Positions 1 to 9,761 of a DNA stretch of 64,000 nt are shown in pieces. The notes below the pieces were generated by a model, which saw only the letters and a program-made list of their open reading frames with translations, was not told the origin of the DNA and ran no database searches. This DNA comes from Blastococcus sp. PRF04-17 (GTDB taxonomy: Bacteria > Actinomycetota > Actinomycetes > Mycobacteriales > Geodermatophilaceae): contig NZ_CP095412.1 in assembly GCF_023016265.1 (NCBI RefSeq), positions 4,030,001 through 4,094,000 of the forward strand, written 5' to 3'. The first letter of the stretch is position 1; each line of letters starts with the position of its first letter. The position numbers were made by a program, and so were the translations under genes.

Positions 1-609
1 GTCGCCGAGGGCCTGCCGCCCGCGGAGGCGCCGGCCGCGCTGGACGCCGAGCTGGACCAGCTCGACCTCGGACCGGGGTGGTCCGACCAGCGTCAGCGGA
101 AGTCGGCGCAGGACATGCTCGCCCGCTTCCTCGCCTGGCACGCCGCCGCCGACCGGGAGTTGATCGCCGCCGAGGTGGAGTTCGACGCCACCGTCGGCCG
201 CGCCGTCATCCGGGGCAAGGTCGATCGACTCGAGCGGGACGCCGACGGACGGCTCGTCGTCGTCGATCTCAAGACGGGCAAGACCGCCGCGAAGAACACC
301 GAGGAGCACGGGCAGCTGGCTGCCTACCAGGTGGCCGTCGCCGCCGGCGGGTTCGGCAGCCACGGCCGTGTGCCCGGCGGGGCCGCCCTGCTACAGGTCG
401 GCACCGGCGCGAAGGCCAAGGAGCAGCACCAGGAGCCGCTGCCCGCTGACCTGCCGGTCGAGCAGACCTGGGCCGGCGAACTGATCACGCAGGTGGGGGA
501 GGGCATGGGGGCGGGGACGTTCGAGGTGCGCACCGGATCGCACTGCTCGCGCTGCCCCGCCCGTCGCAGCTGCCCCCTGCAGGAACCCGGCCGGCAGGTG
601 ACCGGATGA
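1..609 (+). CDS. adnA: AdnA helicase-nuclease subunit, C-terminal fragment (5' end outside window)
   Basis: The reading frame is open from base 1 and encodes the last 202 residues of a RecB-type helicase-nuclease. A PD-(D/E)XK nuclease core is visible at fragment residues 71-94 (GKVDRL...VVVDLKTGK). A C-x2-C-x5-C cluster follows near residues 182-191 (CSRCPARRSC), reminiscent of the iron-sulfur cysteines of AddB/Cas4-like nucleases. The stop overlaps the next gene by ATGA. AdnA and AdnB form the actinobacterial double-strand-break resection motor, and the order adnA-adnB matches Mycobacterium. The helicase half lies upstream of the window. Confidence 0.85.
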   Translation, partial: VAEGLPPAEAPAALDAELDQLDLGPGWSDQRQRKSAQDMLARFLAWHAAADRELIAAEVEFDATVGRAVIRGKVDRLERDADGRLVVVDLKTGKTAAKNTEEHGQLAAYQVAVAAGGFGSHGRVPGGAALLQVGTGAKAKEQHQEPLPADLPVEQTWAGELITQVGEGMGAGTFEVRTGSHCSRCPARRSCPLQEPGRQVTG

Positions 610-3600
610 GGGGCTATCCCGACGCCGAGCAACTGCTCTTCGACATCCCCGGGCTCGAACCGGCCGACGAGCCGTCGGTGCAGCGGCTGCTCGACCCGGC
701 CGAGGTCGCCCGCCGGTGCGGGCTGTCGTACGCGCCGTCGGGGGAGCAGGCGCGGGTCGTCGAGGCACCGGCCGACCGTCCGCTGGTCGTCGTCGCCGGT
801 GCCGGCTCGGGCAAGACCGAGACGATGGCCGCCCGCGTCTCCTGGCTGGTGGCCAACCGGATCGTCGCGCCGGAGGAGATCCTCGGGCTGACCTTCACCC
901 GCAAGGCGGCCAGCGAGCTCAACGAGCGCGTCCGGCTGCGGCTCGGCGCGCTGGCCCGGCACCCCGACACCGACGACGAGCTGCGCGCCCGCCTGGACGT
1001 CGCCCAGCCCACCGTCTCCACCTATCACGGGTACGCGGCCTCGCTGGTCGCGGAACACGGGCTGAGGATCGGCGTCGAGCCCGGCGCCGGCGTGCTCGGC
1101 CCGGCCATGTGCTGGGGTCAGGCGGCGACCGTGGTCTCGTCCTACACCGGCGACATGGACGACGTCCCGCTGACGCTGCTGACGACGGTCGAAGACGTCC
1201 TCGCCCTGGCCGCCGACCTGGGCGAGCACGACATCAGCCCGGCGGCCCTGCGTGCCTGGACGGCAGAGCTCGAAGCGCAGATCCGGTCCTACCCGGATGC
1301 GCCGCGCAAGAAGGGCCCGTACGCGCCGGTGCTCGAGATGCTCGCCCGGCAGAAGGCGCGGGTCGCACTGCTGCCGCTGGTCGAGGCGTTCGAGGCGCGC
1401 AAGCGGGCCGCCGGCGCGATCGACTACGCCGACCAGGTCGCCTACGCCGCCCGGATCGCGGTCGCCTCCCCCGAGGTCGGCCGCCGGGAGCGAGCGCGCT
1501 GGAAGGTCGTGCTGCTCGACGAGTACCAGGACACCAGCGTCGGCCAGCTGCGCATGCTTGAGGCACTGTTCGGCCGCGACACCGGGCACCCGGTGCTGGC
1601 GGTGGGCGACCCGCGGCAGTCGATCTACGGCTGGCGCGGTGCCTCGGCCGGCACCATCGAGCGCTTCGACCGGACCTTCCCCGGCGTGCCCGGCCGGCCC
1701 GCCCAGCGGCTGACGCTCGCCACGAGCTGGCGCAACGACGACGCCGTCCTGACGGTGGCGAACGCGGTCTCGGCGATGCTCCCGCCGCCCGCCCAGCCGC
1801 TGCCGGACCTCGCCCCCGCGCCGACGGCGGACAAGGGCTCGGTGACCGTCGGGCTGTACGAGACCGTCGCCGAGGAGACCGAGGCGCTCGCCGACCGGGT
1901 GGCCGCGTGCTGGCACGGCACCGACCCCGCGGCGCCTGGAAAGCCGGGTCACCGGCCGACGGTCGCCGTCCTGGCGCGCGCCCGCAAGCAGCTGCCCGGC
2001 ATCGCCGCGGCGCTGCGCGGGCGCGGGCTGCCGGTCGAGGTCGTCGGCCTCGGCGGCCTGCTGGAGGTGCCCGAGGTCTCCGACGTCGTCGCCACGCTGA
2101 CCGTGCTCGTCGACCCGACCGCCGGTGACGCGCTCGGCAGGCTGATCACCGGTGCCCGCTGGCGGATCGGTCCCCGCGACCTCGCAGCCCTGGAGGCGCG
2201 TGCCCGGGCGCTGGTGCACTCGCGTCGTCCGGCGGAGCCCGAGGCAGGCGCCCAGCCCGCCGTCGAGGCGCCGGTCGAGCGGGGCAGCATCGTCGAGGCG
2301 CTCGACGACCTGGGCGGCTCGGACGCCTACTCGCCCGAGGGCTACCGCCGGCTCCGGAGGCTCGGCGCGGAGCTCGGGCACCTGCGCGGCCGGCTCAGCG
2401 AGTCGCTGCCCGACCTGGTCGACGAGGTGGCCCGCACGCTGGGGCTGGAGACCGAGCTGGCCAGCGCCCCCGGCGTCAGCCCGGCCGCCGCCCGCGCGCA
2501 TCTCGACGCGCTGCACGCCGTGGCGGCGGAGTTCACCGAGCTCGCCGAGCTGCCGTCGCTGCCGGCTTTCCTCGGCTACCTGAAGGATGCCGAGGAGCGC
2601 GAGCGCGGGTTGGAGCCCGGCGAAATCGCCGTCAACCCGGAGGCGGTGCAGCTGCTCACCGGTCACTCCGCGAAGGGCCTGGAGTGGGACGTCGTCGCCG
2701 TCCCCGGCCTCACGCTCGACCAGTTCCCGTCGAAGAGCGACACCAGCGATTCCTGGATCCGCGACCCCGGGGCCGTTCCCGCCGACCTCCGGCTCACCGA
2801 CCGGGAGGAGCTGCCGCGGCTGCGCCTGCCGGTCCCCGGCTCCGGCGACCAGGCGGTCGTCAAGCAGGCCCTCGAGGACTACGTCCAGGACTGGAAGGAC
2901 TTCGGGACGGCCGAGGAGATCCGCCTCGGCTACGTCGCGGTCACCCGCGCCCGGCACCTGCTGATCTGCTCGGGCAGCTGGTGGCGGGACGGCGTGAAGC
3001 CGTGCGGCCCGTCCTCGCTGCTGCTCACCGCGAAGGAGGCCTGTGAGGCGGGGGCCGGCGGGGTCGTGCACTGGGCGCCCGCGCCGCCGGACGGCGCGAC
3101 CAACCCGGCGCTCGAGGAGTGGCCGATCGGCGTCTGGCCGGCCGACCCGCTGACGTCGGGACGGCGCCGCGCGCTCACCGCCGCCGCCGAGCTGGTCACC
3201 GCGGCCACGCCGCACCCTCTCGACCCAGAGCAGCTGCTCGACGGTGCCGACCCCGAGGTCGCCCAGTGGGTCCGGGACGCCGACCTGCTGCTGCGGGAAC
3301 GGGCACGGGGCGGGAGCCCGACCGTCGACGTCCCGCTGCCGTCGCACCTGTCGGTGTCGGGACTGGTGACCCTCCGCCGTGACCCGGCGGAGCTGGCCCG
3401 CCGCCTGCGCCGGCCGATGCCCGCGGCGCCCGCGCCGCAGGCCCGCCGGGGCACGGCGTTCCACGCCTGGCTCGAGGAGCGCTTCGGCGCGGCGAAGCTG
3501 GTCGACCTCGACGAGCTGCCCGGCTCGGGCGACGAACTGGCCGCTCCGGACGGCGCGCTGGCCGAGCTGCAGGAGGCGTTCCTGGCCAGTGAATGGGCCG

Positions 3601-3929
3601 ACCGGCAGCCGATCGAGGTCGAGGTGCCCTTCGAGACGCCGCTGGGGCCGCTGACCCTGCGCGGCCGGATCGACGCCGTGTTCCAGCGCGAGGACGGCGG
3701 CTTCGACGTCATCGACTGGAAGACCGGGCCGCCACCCACCGGCGGCGACCTCTCCGCAGCGGCCGTCCAGCTGGCCGCCTACCGGATCGGCTGGTCGCGG
3801 CTGACCGGCGTGCCGGTCGAAGGGGTCAGTGCCGGCTTCCACCACGTGGCAGCCAAGGAGACCGTCCGCCCCGTCGACCTGATCGACGAGGCCGGCCTGC
3901 TGGCTCTGGTCACCGGCTCCGCGGACTGA
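606..3929 (+). CDS. adnB: AdnB, UvrD-like helicase with C-terminal RecB-type nuclease
   Basis: This 1107-residue protein combines a superfamily 1A helicase and a nuclease. Walker A is GAGSGKT at residues 65-71 and the Walker B region is LLDEYQDTS near 302-310. Further SF1 motifs include GDPRQSIYGWRGA and a C-terminal helicase region with GYVAVTRARHLL. The PD-(D/E)XK nuclease lies near 1020-1041 (GRIDAVFQ...VIDWKTG). The ATG overlaps the adnA stop, so the two subunits are probably translationally coupled. Length and order agree with mycobacterial AdnB. Role: resection of double-strand ends for homologous recombination. Unlike the AdnA fragment, its C terminus has no cysteine cluster. Confidence 0.93.
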   Translation: MRGYPDAEQLLFDIPGLEPADEPSVQRLLDPAEVARRCGLSYAPSGEQARVVEAPADRPLVVVAGAGSGKTETMAARVSWLVANRIVAPEEILGLTFTRKAASELNERVRLRLGALARHPDTDDELRARLDVAQPTVSTYHGYAASLVAEHGLRIGVEPGAGVLGPAMCWGQAATVVSSYTGDMDDVPLTLLTTVEDVLALAADLGEHDISPAALRAWTAELEAQIRSYPDAPRKKGPYAPVLEMLARQKARVALLPLVEAFEARKRAAGAIDYADQVAYAARIAVASPEVGRRERARWKVVLLDEYQDTSVGQLRMLEALFGRDTGHPVLAVGDPRQSIYGWRGASAGTIERFDRTFPGVPGRPAQRLTLATSWRNDDAVLTVANAVSAMLPPPAQPLPDLAPAPTADKGSVTVGLYETVAEETEALADRVAACWHGTDPAAPGKPGHRPTVAVLARARKQLPGIAAALRGRGLPVEVVGLGGLLEVPEVSDVVATLTVLVDPTAGDALGRLITGARWRIGPRDLAALEARARALVHSRRPAEPEAGAQPAVEAPVERGSIVEALDDLGGSDAYSPEGYRRLRRLGAELGHLRGRLSESLPDLVDEVARTLGLETELASAPGVSPAAARAHLDALHAVAAEFTELAELPSLPAFLGYLKDAEERERGLEPGEIAVNPEAVQLLTGHSAKGLEWDVVAVPGLTLDQFPSKSDTSDSWIRDPGAVPADLRLTDREELPRLRLPVPGSGDQAVVKQALEDYVQDWKDFGTAEEIRLGYVAVTRARHLLICSGSWWRDGVKPCGPSSLLLTAKEACEAGAGGVVHWAPAPPDGATNPALEEWPIGVWPADPLTSGRRRALTAAAELVTAATPHPLDPEQLLDGADPEVAQWVRDADLLLRERARGGSPTVDVPLPSHLSVSGLVTLRRDPAELARRLRRPMPAAPAPQARRGTAFHAWLEERFGAAKLVDLDELPGSGDELAAPDGALAELQEAFLASEWADRQPIEVEVPFETPLGPLTLRGRIDAVFQREDGGFDVIDWKTGPPPTGGDLSAAAVQLAAYRIGWSRLTGVPVEGVSAGFHHVAAKETVRPVDLIDEAGLLALVTGSAD

Positions 3930-4338
3930 GTCTCATGGTGGCGGTCGACCCGACGGGGCGGCCGCCACCGAACGCCCACGACGGGACAGCGCATCCCATC
4001 CGAGGTCGCCCAGCCCCGGGGCCGAAGGAGTGGACTCCTGCAACTCGTTCCGAGGCTCGACCGGGTCATGCGGGCCCACCGTTCGTCCCATAGCGGCCCA
4101 CTACGGGCAAGATCGGCGTCCTGGATCGCGGTCGACGGGGTGCGCTCAGCCCCCATTCGCAGTCCCAGAACGGGGCTTCCGCGCACACTCTCAGGGGCCG
4201 AGCGCATGTCCCATGGAGCCGCCTTCAGCGACGCGGGTGGTCGATGCGGCACACCTCGATACAAGGGGTCTGCGGGTCACTGGACGGCGCCGAGACCGAC
4301 CGAGGTCTCGATGCGCCGTTGCGGGGACCGAGGGCGGT
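3930..4338 (+). other. Convergent intergenic region with a dispersed repeat
   Basis: This 409-bp gap separates adnB (plus) from the alpha/beta hydrolase (minus). I see no credible gene; apparent frames across it have no recognisable domain. Its main content is the repeat at 4092-4223, which has a second copy near 51.7 kb. Confidence 0.6.
4092..4223 (+). repeat. Dispersed intergenic repeat, copy A
   Basis: The element is 132 bp and aligns with 51636-51767 in the same orientation. A 37-bp core (4113-4149 versus 51658-51694) is identical. The flanks agree at most positions, with one or two single-base indels. Both copies sit between convergent gene ends. No terminal inverted repeats or transposase are visible, so it may be an extragenic repeat family or a decayed element. 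Confidence 0.8.
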
Positions 4339-5190
4339 TCAGGTCGACGCGATGCGGTCCAGGATTGCCGAGACCAGCGGCTCGGGTGCCTGCTCGGGGA
4401 TCCAGTGCGTCACCCCGGGCAGCTCCACGAACCGGTAGTCGCCCGTCACGTAGTTGGCGCAGGCCTCCGCGGCGGTCCGGCCGATCGCCGCGTCGCCGTC
4501 GCTCCACACGTAGGTGGTCGGGACCTCGATCCGGTCGACCCGCACGTCGGAGCTCATCGCCCGGTACCAGTTCAGCGCCGCGGTCAGGGCACCCGGCGCC
4601 GACAGCACGGCCACGTACTCGTCGATCGCCTCGGCCGGGATGCCGCTGGCGTGCTCGCCCCCGGACAGCATCCGGCGCAGCCTCCGGGCGTCGTCCTCGA
4701 GCAGCGCCTCCTCGGCCTTGCCCGCCTGCCAGAACAGCCGGATGTAGCCCGAGCGCTCCCTTTGCTCGGGGTCCGTCCGGTAGGCCACGGTGTACGCCGC
4801 GGGGTGCGGCACCGACACCGCCGTCAGCGAGCGCACCCGATCGGAGTGCCAGGCGGCCAGCGTCCAGGCGACGTTCGCGCCCCAGTCGTGCCCGACCACG
4901 TCGGCGACGGGGATCTCCAGCGCCGTCATCAGGTCCACGGTGACCTGCGCGAGGTTCTGCGCCGAGTACGCCGCCACCTCCGCGGGGCGGGCGCCGGGGG
5001 AGTAGCCGAGCTGGTCGGGGGCGTAGGTGCGCAGCCCCGCCTGGGTGAGCAGCGGGGTCACCGACGCCCAGGACGCCGACGTCTCGGGGAAGCCGTGCAG
5101 CAGCAGGACCGGCCGTCCGTCCTCGGGACCGTCGGCCCGGACGTCGAAGGTCAGGTCGCCGACGTCGACGCGCAGCAGCTCACCGGGCAT
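4339..5190 (-). CDS. Alpha/beta hydrolase, epoxide-hydrolase/dehalogenase-like
   Basis: The 283-residue alpha/beta-hydrolase fold carries the oxyanion motif HGFPE near residues 32-36. The nucleophile elbow is GHDWGA, where Asp replaces the usual Ser, as in epoxide hydrolases and haloalkane dehalogenases. The acid is probably in SDGDAAIG, and the catalytic His in GVTHWIPEQAPE near the C terminus. The substrate cannot be told from sequence. The gene is divergent from the M20 peptidase with 53 bp between starts. Confidence 0.85.
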   Translation of the reverse strand: MPGELLRVDVGDLTFDVRADGPEDGRPVLLLHGFPETSASWASVTPLLTQAGLRTYAPDQLGYSPGARPAEVAAYSAQNLAQVTVDLMTALEIPVADVVGHDWGANVAWTLAAWHSDRVRSLTAVSVPHPAAYTVAYRTDPEQRERSGYIRLFWQAGKAEEALLEDDARRLRRMLSGGEHASGIPAEAIDEYVAVLSAPGALTAALNWYRAMSSDVRVDRIEVPTTYVWSDGDAAIGRTAAEACANYVTGDYRFVELPGVTHWIPEQAPEPLVSAILDRIAST

Positions 5191-5243
5191 GACTCGGGAC
5201 GCTATCGGGAGGCCGCTCGGGGCGCCGACTAGCGTCGGCCATC

Positions 5244-6671
5244 GTGAGCAGCTCCGTGACCTCGAAAGCCGAGCGCGACTTCGTCCGGGCCCATCTCGAC
5301 GACCTGCACGCCGACCTGGACGCGTGGTTGCGCATCCCCTCCATCTCGGCCGACCCGGCGCACGCCCCGTACGTCGCCGAGAGCGCGGCCTGGCTGGCCG
5401 AGGCGCTGCGCCGCACGGGCTTCCCGGTCGTCGAGATCTGGCCGACGCCAGGTGCGCCCGCCGTCTTCGCCGAGTGGCCGTCGGAGGACCCCGACGCCCC
5501 CGTCGCGCTGGTCTACGGGCACCACGACGTCCAGCCGGTCGACCCGCCCGAGCTGTGGGTCCACCCGCCGTTCGAGCCGACGCGGGTCGACGGCCCCGAC
5601 GGACCGGAGCTGCACGCCCGGGGCGCCATCGACGACAAGGGCAACGTCGCCTTCCACCTGCTCGGCATGCGCGCCCATCTCGCCGCGACCGGGCGCGACA
5701 CCCCGGCGGTCACGGTCAAGCTGCTCATCGAGGGCGAGGAGGAGTCCGGCTCCCCGCACTTCGCCGATCTGCTCCGGGAGCGGCGCGACCGGCTCGACTG
5801 CGACGTGGTCGTCGTGAGCGACACCGGCATGGCCGCGCCCGACCTGCCGAGCGCGGTGACGTCGATGCGCGGGCTGGCCGACGCCGAGATCACGTTGCGC
5901 GGACCGGCCGTCGACCTGCACTCCGGCTCCTTCGGCGGCGCGGTCCCCAACCCGCTGCACGCGATGGCCAAGCTGCTGGCGACGCTGCACGACGACCAGG
6001 GGCGGGTGACACTGCCCGGCTTCTACGACAAGGTTCGCCCGCTCAGCGACCGGGAGCGCGAGCTCATGGCCCGGGTGCCCTTCGACGAGCAGGAGTGGCT
6101 GGCCGGCCCGGCCGCCTCGCGCGCCACGACCGGCGAGGCGGGGTTCAGCACCCTCGAGCGGGTCGGGGCCCGGCCCACGGCCGAGGTCAACGGCATGTGG
6201 GGCGGTTACCAGGGGCCAGGGCACAAGACGATCGTCCCGGCCGAGGCGCACGCCAAGCTGACCTTCCGGCTCGTCGCCGACCAGCGACCCGAGGACGTCG
6301 CCGCGCAGGTGCACGCCTGGGTGGAGGCGAACCTGCCCGAGGGCATCGAGGCCGAGGTGCACGCTCCGCCCGCCGGCGTCGCGCCGTGCGCCAGCGACCT
6401 GGACTCGCCCTGGATGGACTCCCTGCTGCGGGCCATCGCGCAGGCCTGGGACTCGCGGCCAGAGGACGTCCTGTTCCTCAAGGAAGGCGGCAGCGGGCCG
6501 GAGGCCGACCTCGTCGAGCAGCTCGGTGCGCCGCTGGTCTTCCTCGGCGCCGGACTGCCGACCGACCGCATCCACTCGCCGAACGAGCGGGTGCTGCTCT
6601 CGCAGCTGCACCGCGGTGCCGAGGCGGCGGCCCACCTGTGGCGGGAGCTGGCCGCGGTAGGGGCCCGCTAG
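5244..6671 (+). CDS. M20 family dipeptidase/metallopeptidase
   Basis: The 475-residue M20 metallopeptidase has the metal-site sequence YGHHDVQPVD, then ARGAIDDKGN and the catalytic pair GEEESGS. The dimerisation domain follows (DLHSGSFGG), and a late FLKEGGSGPEADL segment. It probably hydrolyses dipeptides or N-blocked amino acids in the cytoplasm. The GTG start at 5244 has TAGCGT 8 bp upstream and no good Shine-Dalgarno, suggesting a leaderless transcript. Its stop overlaps the convergent methyltransferase stop in the sequence CTAG. Confidence 0.9.
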   Translation: MSSSVTSKAERDFVRAHLDDLHADLDAWLRIPSISADPAHAPYVAESAAWLAEALRRTGFPVVEIWPTPGAPAVFAEWPSEDPDAPVALVYGHHDVQPVDPPELWVHPPFEPTRVDGPDGPELHARGAIDDKGNVAFHLLGMRAHLAATGRDTPAVTVKLLIEGEEESGSPHFADLLRERRDRLDCDVVVVSDTGMAAPDLPSAVTSMRGLADAEITLRGPAVDLHSGSFGGAVPNPLHAMAKLLATLHDDQGRVTLPGFYDKVRPLSDRERELMARVPFDEQEWLAGPAASRATTGEAGFSTLERVGARPTAEVNGMWGGYQGPGHKTIVPAEAHAKLTFRLVADQRPEDVAAQVHAWVEANLPEGIEAEVHAPPAGVAPCASDLDSPWMDSLLRAIAQAWDSRPEDVLFLKEGGSGPEADLVEQLGAPLVFLGAGLPTDRIHSPNERVLLSQLHRGAEAAAHLWRELAAVGAR

Positions 6672-7432
6672 GGCCTGGTCCCGAGGACGACGGTCGCGCC
6701 ACGCTCGCCGTCCTCGGCCTCCCGCGCCGTCAGCCCGGCAGCGGCGAGGGCCGAGAGCGCAGCCGGCACCTGGTCCTCGCCGGCCTCGAACAGCACGGTG
6801 CCGCCCGGAGCCAGCCAGGACGGCGCCCCCGCGACCAGCCGGCGGGCGACGGCCAGCCCGTCGGCGCCGCCGTCGAGGGCGATCGGCGGCTCGTGCAGCC
6901 GCGCCTCGGGCGGCATCAGCGCGATGGCGTCGGCCGGCACGTAGGGCACGTTCGCGACGAGCACGTCGATGCGGCCCCGGAGCTCCGCGGGAAGGGCCTC
7001 GAACAGGTCGCCGACGTGCACGGGGCGGCCGGGCAGGTTCCGGCGGGCGCACCGGACGGCGGTCGGGTCGACGTCCGCGGCGTGCAGCTCGATCCCGGGT
7101 GCCTCGGCCAGCAGGGCCGCTCCCACCGCGCCCGAGCCGCAGCAGAGGTCCACCACCACGGCGCCCGGGCGGGCAAGCGCAGCGGCTTGCTCGACCAGGT
7201 AGCCGGTGCGCCGCCGCGGCACGAACACGCCGGGGTCGACCTCGACGCGCAGCCCGCGGAACTCCGCCCAGCCCAGCAGGTGCTCGAGCGGCTCACCGGC
7301 CACCCGGCGGTCCACCAGTGCCTGCCGCGTGTCCGGGTCCGCGGCGGCTGCCTGCAGCAGGCGTGCCTCGTCCTCGGCGAACACACAGCCGGCCGCGCGC
7401 AGCCGGGCGACGACAGCGGGCTCGACGGTCAT
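6668..7432 (-). CDS. Putative protein N5-glutamine methyltransferase, PrmC/HemK-like
   Basis: This 254-residue SAM-dependent methyltransferase has the SAM-binding motif VVDLCCGSGAVGAAL. The catalytic NPPY of PrmC is replaced by NVPY (in VLVANVPYVP), which fits the actinobacterial PrmC-related paralogue family rather than true release-factor methylase. An N-terminal helical domain (EPLEHLLGWAEFRG) resembles the substrate-binding domain of HemK. Substrate unknown. It converges with the M20 peptidase, sharing four bases. Confidence 0.8.
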   Translation of the reverse strand: MTVEPAVVARLRAAGCVFAEDEARLLQAAAADPDTRQALVDRRVAGEPLEHLLGWAEFRGLRVEVDPGVFVPRRRTGYLVEQAAALARPGAVVVDLCCGSGAVGAALLAEAPGIELHAADVDPTAVRCARRNLPGRPVHVGDLFEALPAELRGRIDVLVANVPYVPADAIALMPPEARLHEPPIALDGGADGLAVARRLVAGAPSWLAPGGTVLFEAGEDQVPAALSALAAAGLTAREAEDGERGATVVLGTRP

Positions 7433-7494
7433 GGCGCGGCGACGCTACCCGGGGAAACCGCGGCGTCCACTGGCCCCCGCCCTAGGGTGATCCC

Positions 7495-8400
7495 GTGACC
7501 GGACCCTCCCAGCCGGCCCCACCGCCGGGCTGGTACCCCGACCCCGACGGCGCCGCCGGGCAGGTGCGGTGGTGGAACGGGGTGACCTGGTCGGACGTGA
7601 CGACGCCCGCCGGCCCCGGCGTCGCGGTCCAGGCCTCACCGCTGCTGGCCCCGCCGGTGCGCCCGGGCGCCGCGAACCCGCCGGAGCTCCTCGCGTCCGG
7701 CCCGGGCGGTCCGGGCAGGATCGGCTGGGTCATCGGGATCTCGCTGCTGGTCCTCGTCCTCGTGGTGGGCGCTGGGCTGCTCGTCGGAAGCGCGGGCGGC
7801 GAGGGCTCCCCGGCCGCGACGTCGTCGTCCTCCGCCGCGGTCCCACCCCTCGTGCCCGCCCCGGGACCCTCGACGTTCCCCCCGGGCACCGTCCGGATCA
7901 TCGACGAGGCAGCGGGCATCTCGTACCCGTACCTGGGTGAGGGGTGGCTGGAGTTCGATCTCTTCCCGCAGGCGGAGGTCACCTCCATCGCTGGGCAGTA
8001 CTTCACGACCCAGGAGCTCACCCCCGACAACACGATCTTCATCGCCCAGTGCACCTCGGGGCCGCTCGCCGACGGCTACGGCTGGGGCGGGCCGGCCACG
8101 CTGGCCTCCACCGTGGCCACCGTCGCCGACAGCGTCCGCGGCAACTACTACCCGCAGCCGAACGAGCGCCGGGTGCTCCGGGAGGAGGAGCGCACCGTCG
8201 ACGGGCACGCCGCCTACCTGTACGAGTTCCAGCTGTCGTGGAACGCGCCCGGCTACGACGCGACCGGCGAACGGGCCGCGTTGCTGCTGGTCGACGTCGG
8301 CCGTCCGGCGCCGGCGCTGCTCTACGTCTCGATCCCGAACACCCACGCCGAGCTCTACGGCGTGATCGATCGCGTCGTCGGCGCCGTCGAGGTGCTGTAA
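7495..8400 (+). CDS. DUF2510 membrane-anchored protein
   Basis: The 301-residue protein starts with a DUF2510 module (PPPGWYPDPDG...RWWNGVTWSD, residues 8-35). A proline/glycine-rich linker and one transmembrane segment (IGWVIGISLLVLVLVVGAGLLVG, near 77-99) follow. The extracytoplasmic domain of about 170 residues has no recognised fold. It is probably anchored with the C terminus outside. GTG 7495 is preceded by TAGGGT at 7483-7488, typical of leaderless transcription. It heads the M16-nudC gene run. Confidence 0.75.
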   Translation: MTGPSQPAPPPGWYPDPDGAAGQVRWWNGVTWSDVTTPAGPGVAVQASPLLAPPVRPGAANPPELLASGPGGPGRIGWVIGISLLVLVLVVGAGLLVGSAGGEGSPAATSSSSAAVPPLVPAPGPSTFPPGTVRIIDEAAGISYPYLGEGWLEFDLFPQAEVTSIAGQYFTTQELTPDNTIFIAQCTSGPLADGYGWGGPATLASTVATVADSVRGNYYPQPNERRVLREEERTVDGHAAYLYEFQLSWNAPGYDATGERAALLLVDVGRPAPALLYVSIPNTHAELYGVIDRVVGAVEVL

Positions 8401-8450
8401 CACCGGGCACCCTCCGGGCCCCACTCGTCGGGCGCGGTTACTGTCGGCTC

Positions 8451-9761
8451 GTGACTAGTGCTGGGGCCGAACTGACCCTGCGGCACCCGGTGGAGCGCTT
8501 CACGCTGGACAACGGCCTGCGCGTCGTCCTGGCTCCCGACCGGAGCGTGCCGGTGGTGGCCGTGAGCGTCTTCTACGACGTCGGGATGCGCAACGAGCCG
8601 GAGGGCCGCACGGGCTTCGCCCACCTCTTCGAGCACATGATGTTCCAGGGCTCGGCGAACGTGCCGAAGATGGAGCACGCGCGCCTGGTGCAAGCCGCCG
8701 GGGGCACGTTCAACGGCTCGACCCACCAGGACTACACGAACTACTACGAGGCGCTGCCTGCCGAGGCGCTGGAGCGCGCGCTGTTCCTCGAGGCCGACCG
8801 CATGGCCGCGCCGGCCATCACCGCGGAGAACCTGCGCAACCAGATCGACGTGGTGAAGGAGGAGATCCGGGTCAACGTGCTCAACCGGCCCTACGGCGCG
8901 TTCCCGTGGCTGCAACTGCCGCAGATCGCCTTCGAGAGCTTCGCCAACACCCACGACGGTTACGGCTCCTTCGTGGACCTCGAGTCCTCCACGGTGGACG
9001 ACGCCGCCGACTTCTTCTCCACGTACTACGCCCCGGGCAACGCCGTCCTCTGCATCGGCGGTGACCTCGACGTCGCCGAGACCGAGAAGCTGGTCCAGCG
9101 CTGGTTCGGCCCGGTGGAGGCCCGCGCCGTCCCCCCCACCCCGCCCACCGGCGAACCGTGGCCCACGCAGGTGCGGTCCGACGTCGTCGAGGACCCGCTC
9201 GCCACCGCGCCCGCCGTCGCACTCGGCTGGCGGGTGCCCGACCCGGTCGGCGACTTCGACACCTACCTGGGCACCGTCCTGCTCGCCGAGCTGCTCAGCG
9301 AGGGCGACGCCTCGCGCCTCGAGCGCCGGCTCGTGCACGACGACCGCATCGCGATCGCGCAGAGCAGCTACGTGGGGCTCTTCGGCGACCCGTTCGACGT
9401 CCGCGACGCGACCCTGCTCACCACGCAGGTGCACCACCCGGCGGGGGTGCCGGCCGAGCGCGTGCTCGGCGCGGTGCACGAGGAGGTCGCGCGGATCGCC
9501 ACCGACGGCGTCGGCGCCGACGAGCTCCGCCGGGTCCAGGCCCGCACCGAGGCCCAGCTGCTGCGGCAGGCCGACTCGGTGCTCGGCCGCACCCTGGCGT
9601 TCGCCGCGGCCGAGCTGATCCACGGCCGCGCGGAGCTGGCCGGCGAGCTCGCCGCCCGGCTCGCCGCGGTCACCCCGGACCAGGTCCGGACGGCGGCCCA
9701 GGGGCTCGACCCCGGCACGGTCGCCGTACTGGAGCTGCGCGCCACCGGAGGACGTCGATGA
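8451..9761 (+). CDS. M16 zinc peptidase, catalytic subunit
   Basis: The 436-residue insulinase/pitrilysin-family peptidase has the inverted zinc motif HLFEH at residues 58-62. The downstream acidic cluster VVKEEIRVNV probably supplies the third ligand. A long frame is open upstream, but homology begins at GTG 8451. TACTGT at 8439-8444 lies 6 bp before it, again like a leaderless start. It overlaps the next M16 gene by ATGA. Such pairs act as one active plus one inactive subunit. Confidence 0.9.
   Translation: MTSAGAELTLRHPVERFTLDNGLRVVLAPDRSVPVVAVSVFYDVGMRNEPEGRTGFAHLFEHMMFQGSANVPKMEHARLVQAAGGTFNGSTHQDYTNYYEALPAEALERALFLEADRMAAPAITAENLRNQIDVVKEEIRVNVLNRPYGAFPWLQLPQIAFESFANTHDGYGSFVDLESSTVDDAADFFSTYYAPGNAVLCIGGDLDVAETEKLVQRWFGPVEARAVPPTPPTGEPWPTQVRSDVVEDPLATAPAVALGWRVPDPVGDFDTYLGTVLLAELLSEGDASRLERRLVHDDRIAIAQSSYVGLFGDPFDVRDATLLTTQVHHPAGVPAERVLGAVHEEVARIATDGVGADELRRVQARTEAQLLRQADSVLGRTLAFAAAELIHGRAELAGELAARLAAVTPDQVRTAAQGLDPGTVAVLELRATGGRR

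Noticed and set aside
324-3845. Very long open frame antisense to adnB
   Set aside because: It mirrors the real gene's codon bias in high-GC DNA, has no domain, and adnB on the other strand has every helicase and nuclease motif.
4030-5232. 400-codon frame covering repeat copy A and the antisense of the hydrolase
   Set aside because: The protein has no recognisable domain, and most of it is antisense to a well-supported alpha/beta hydrolase.
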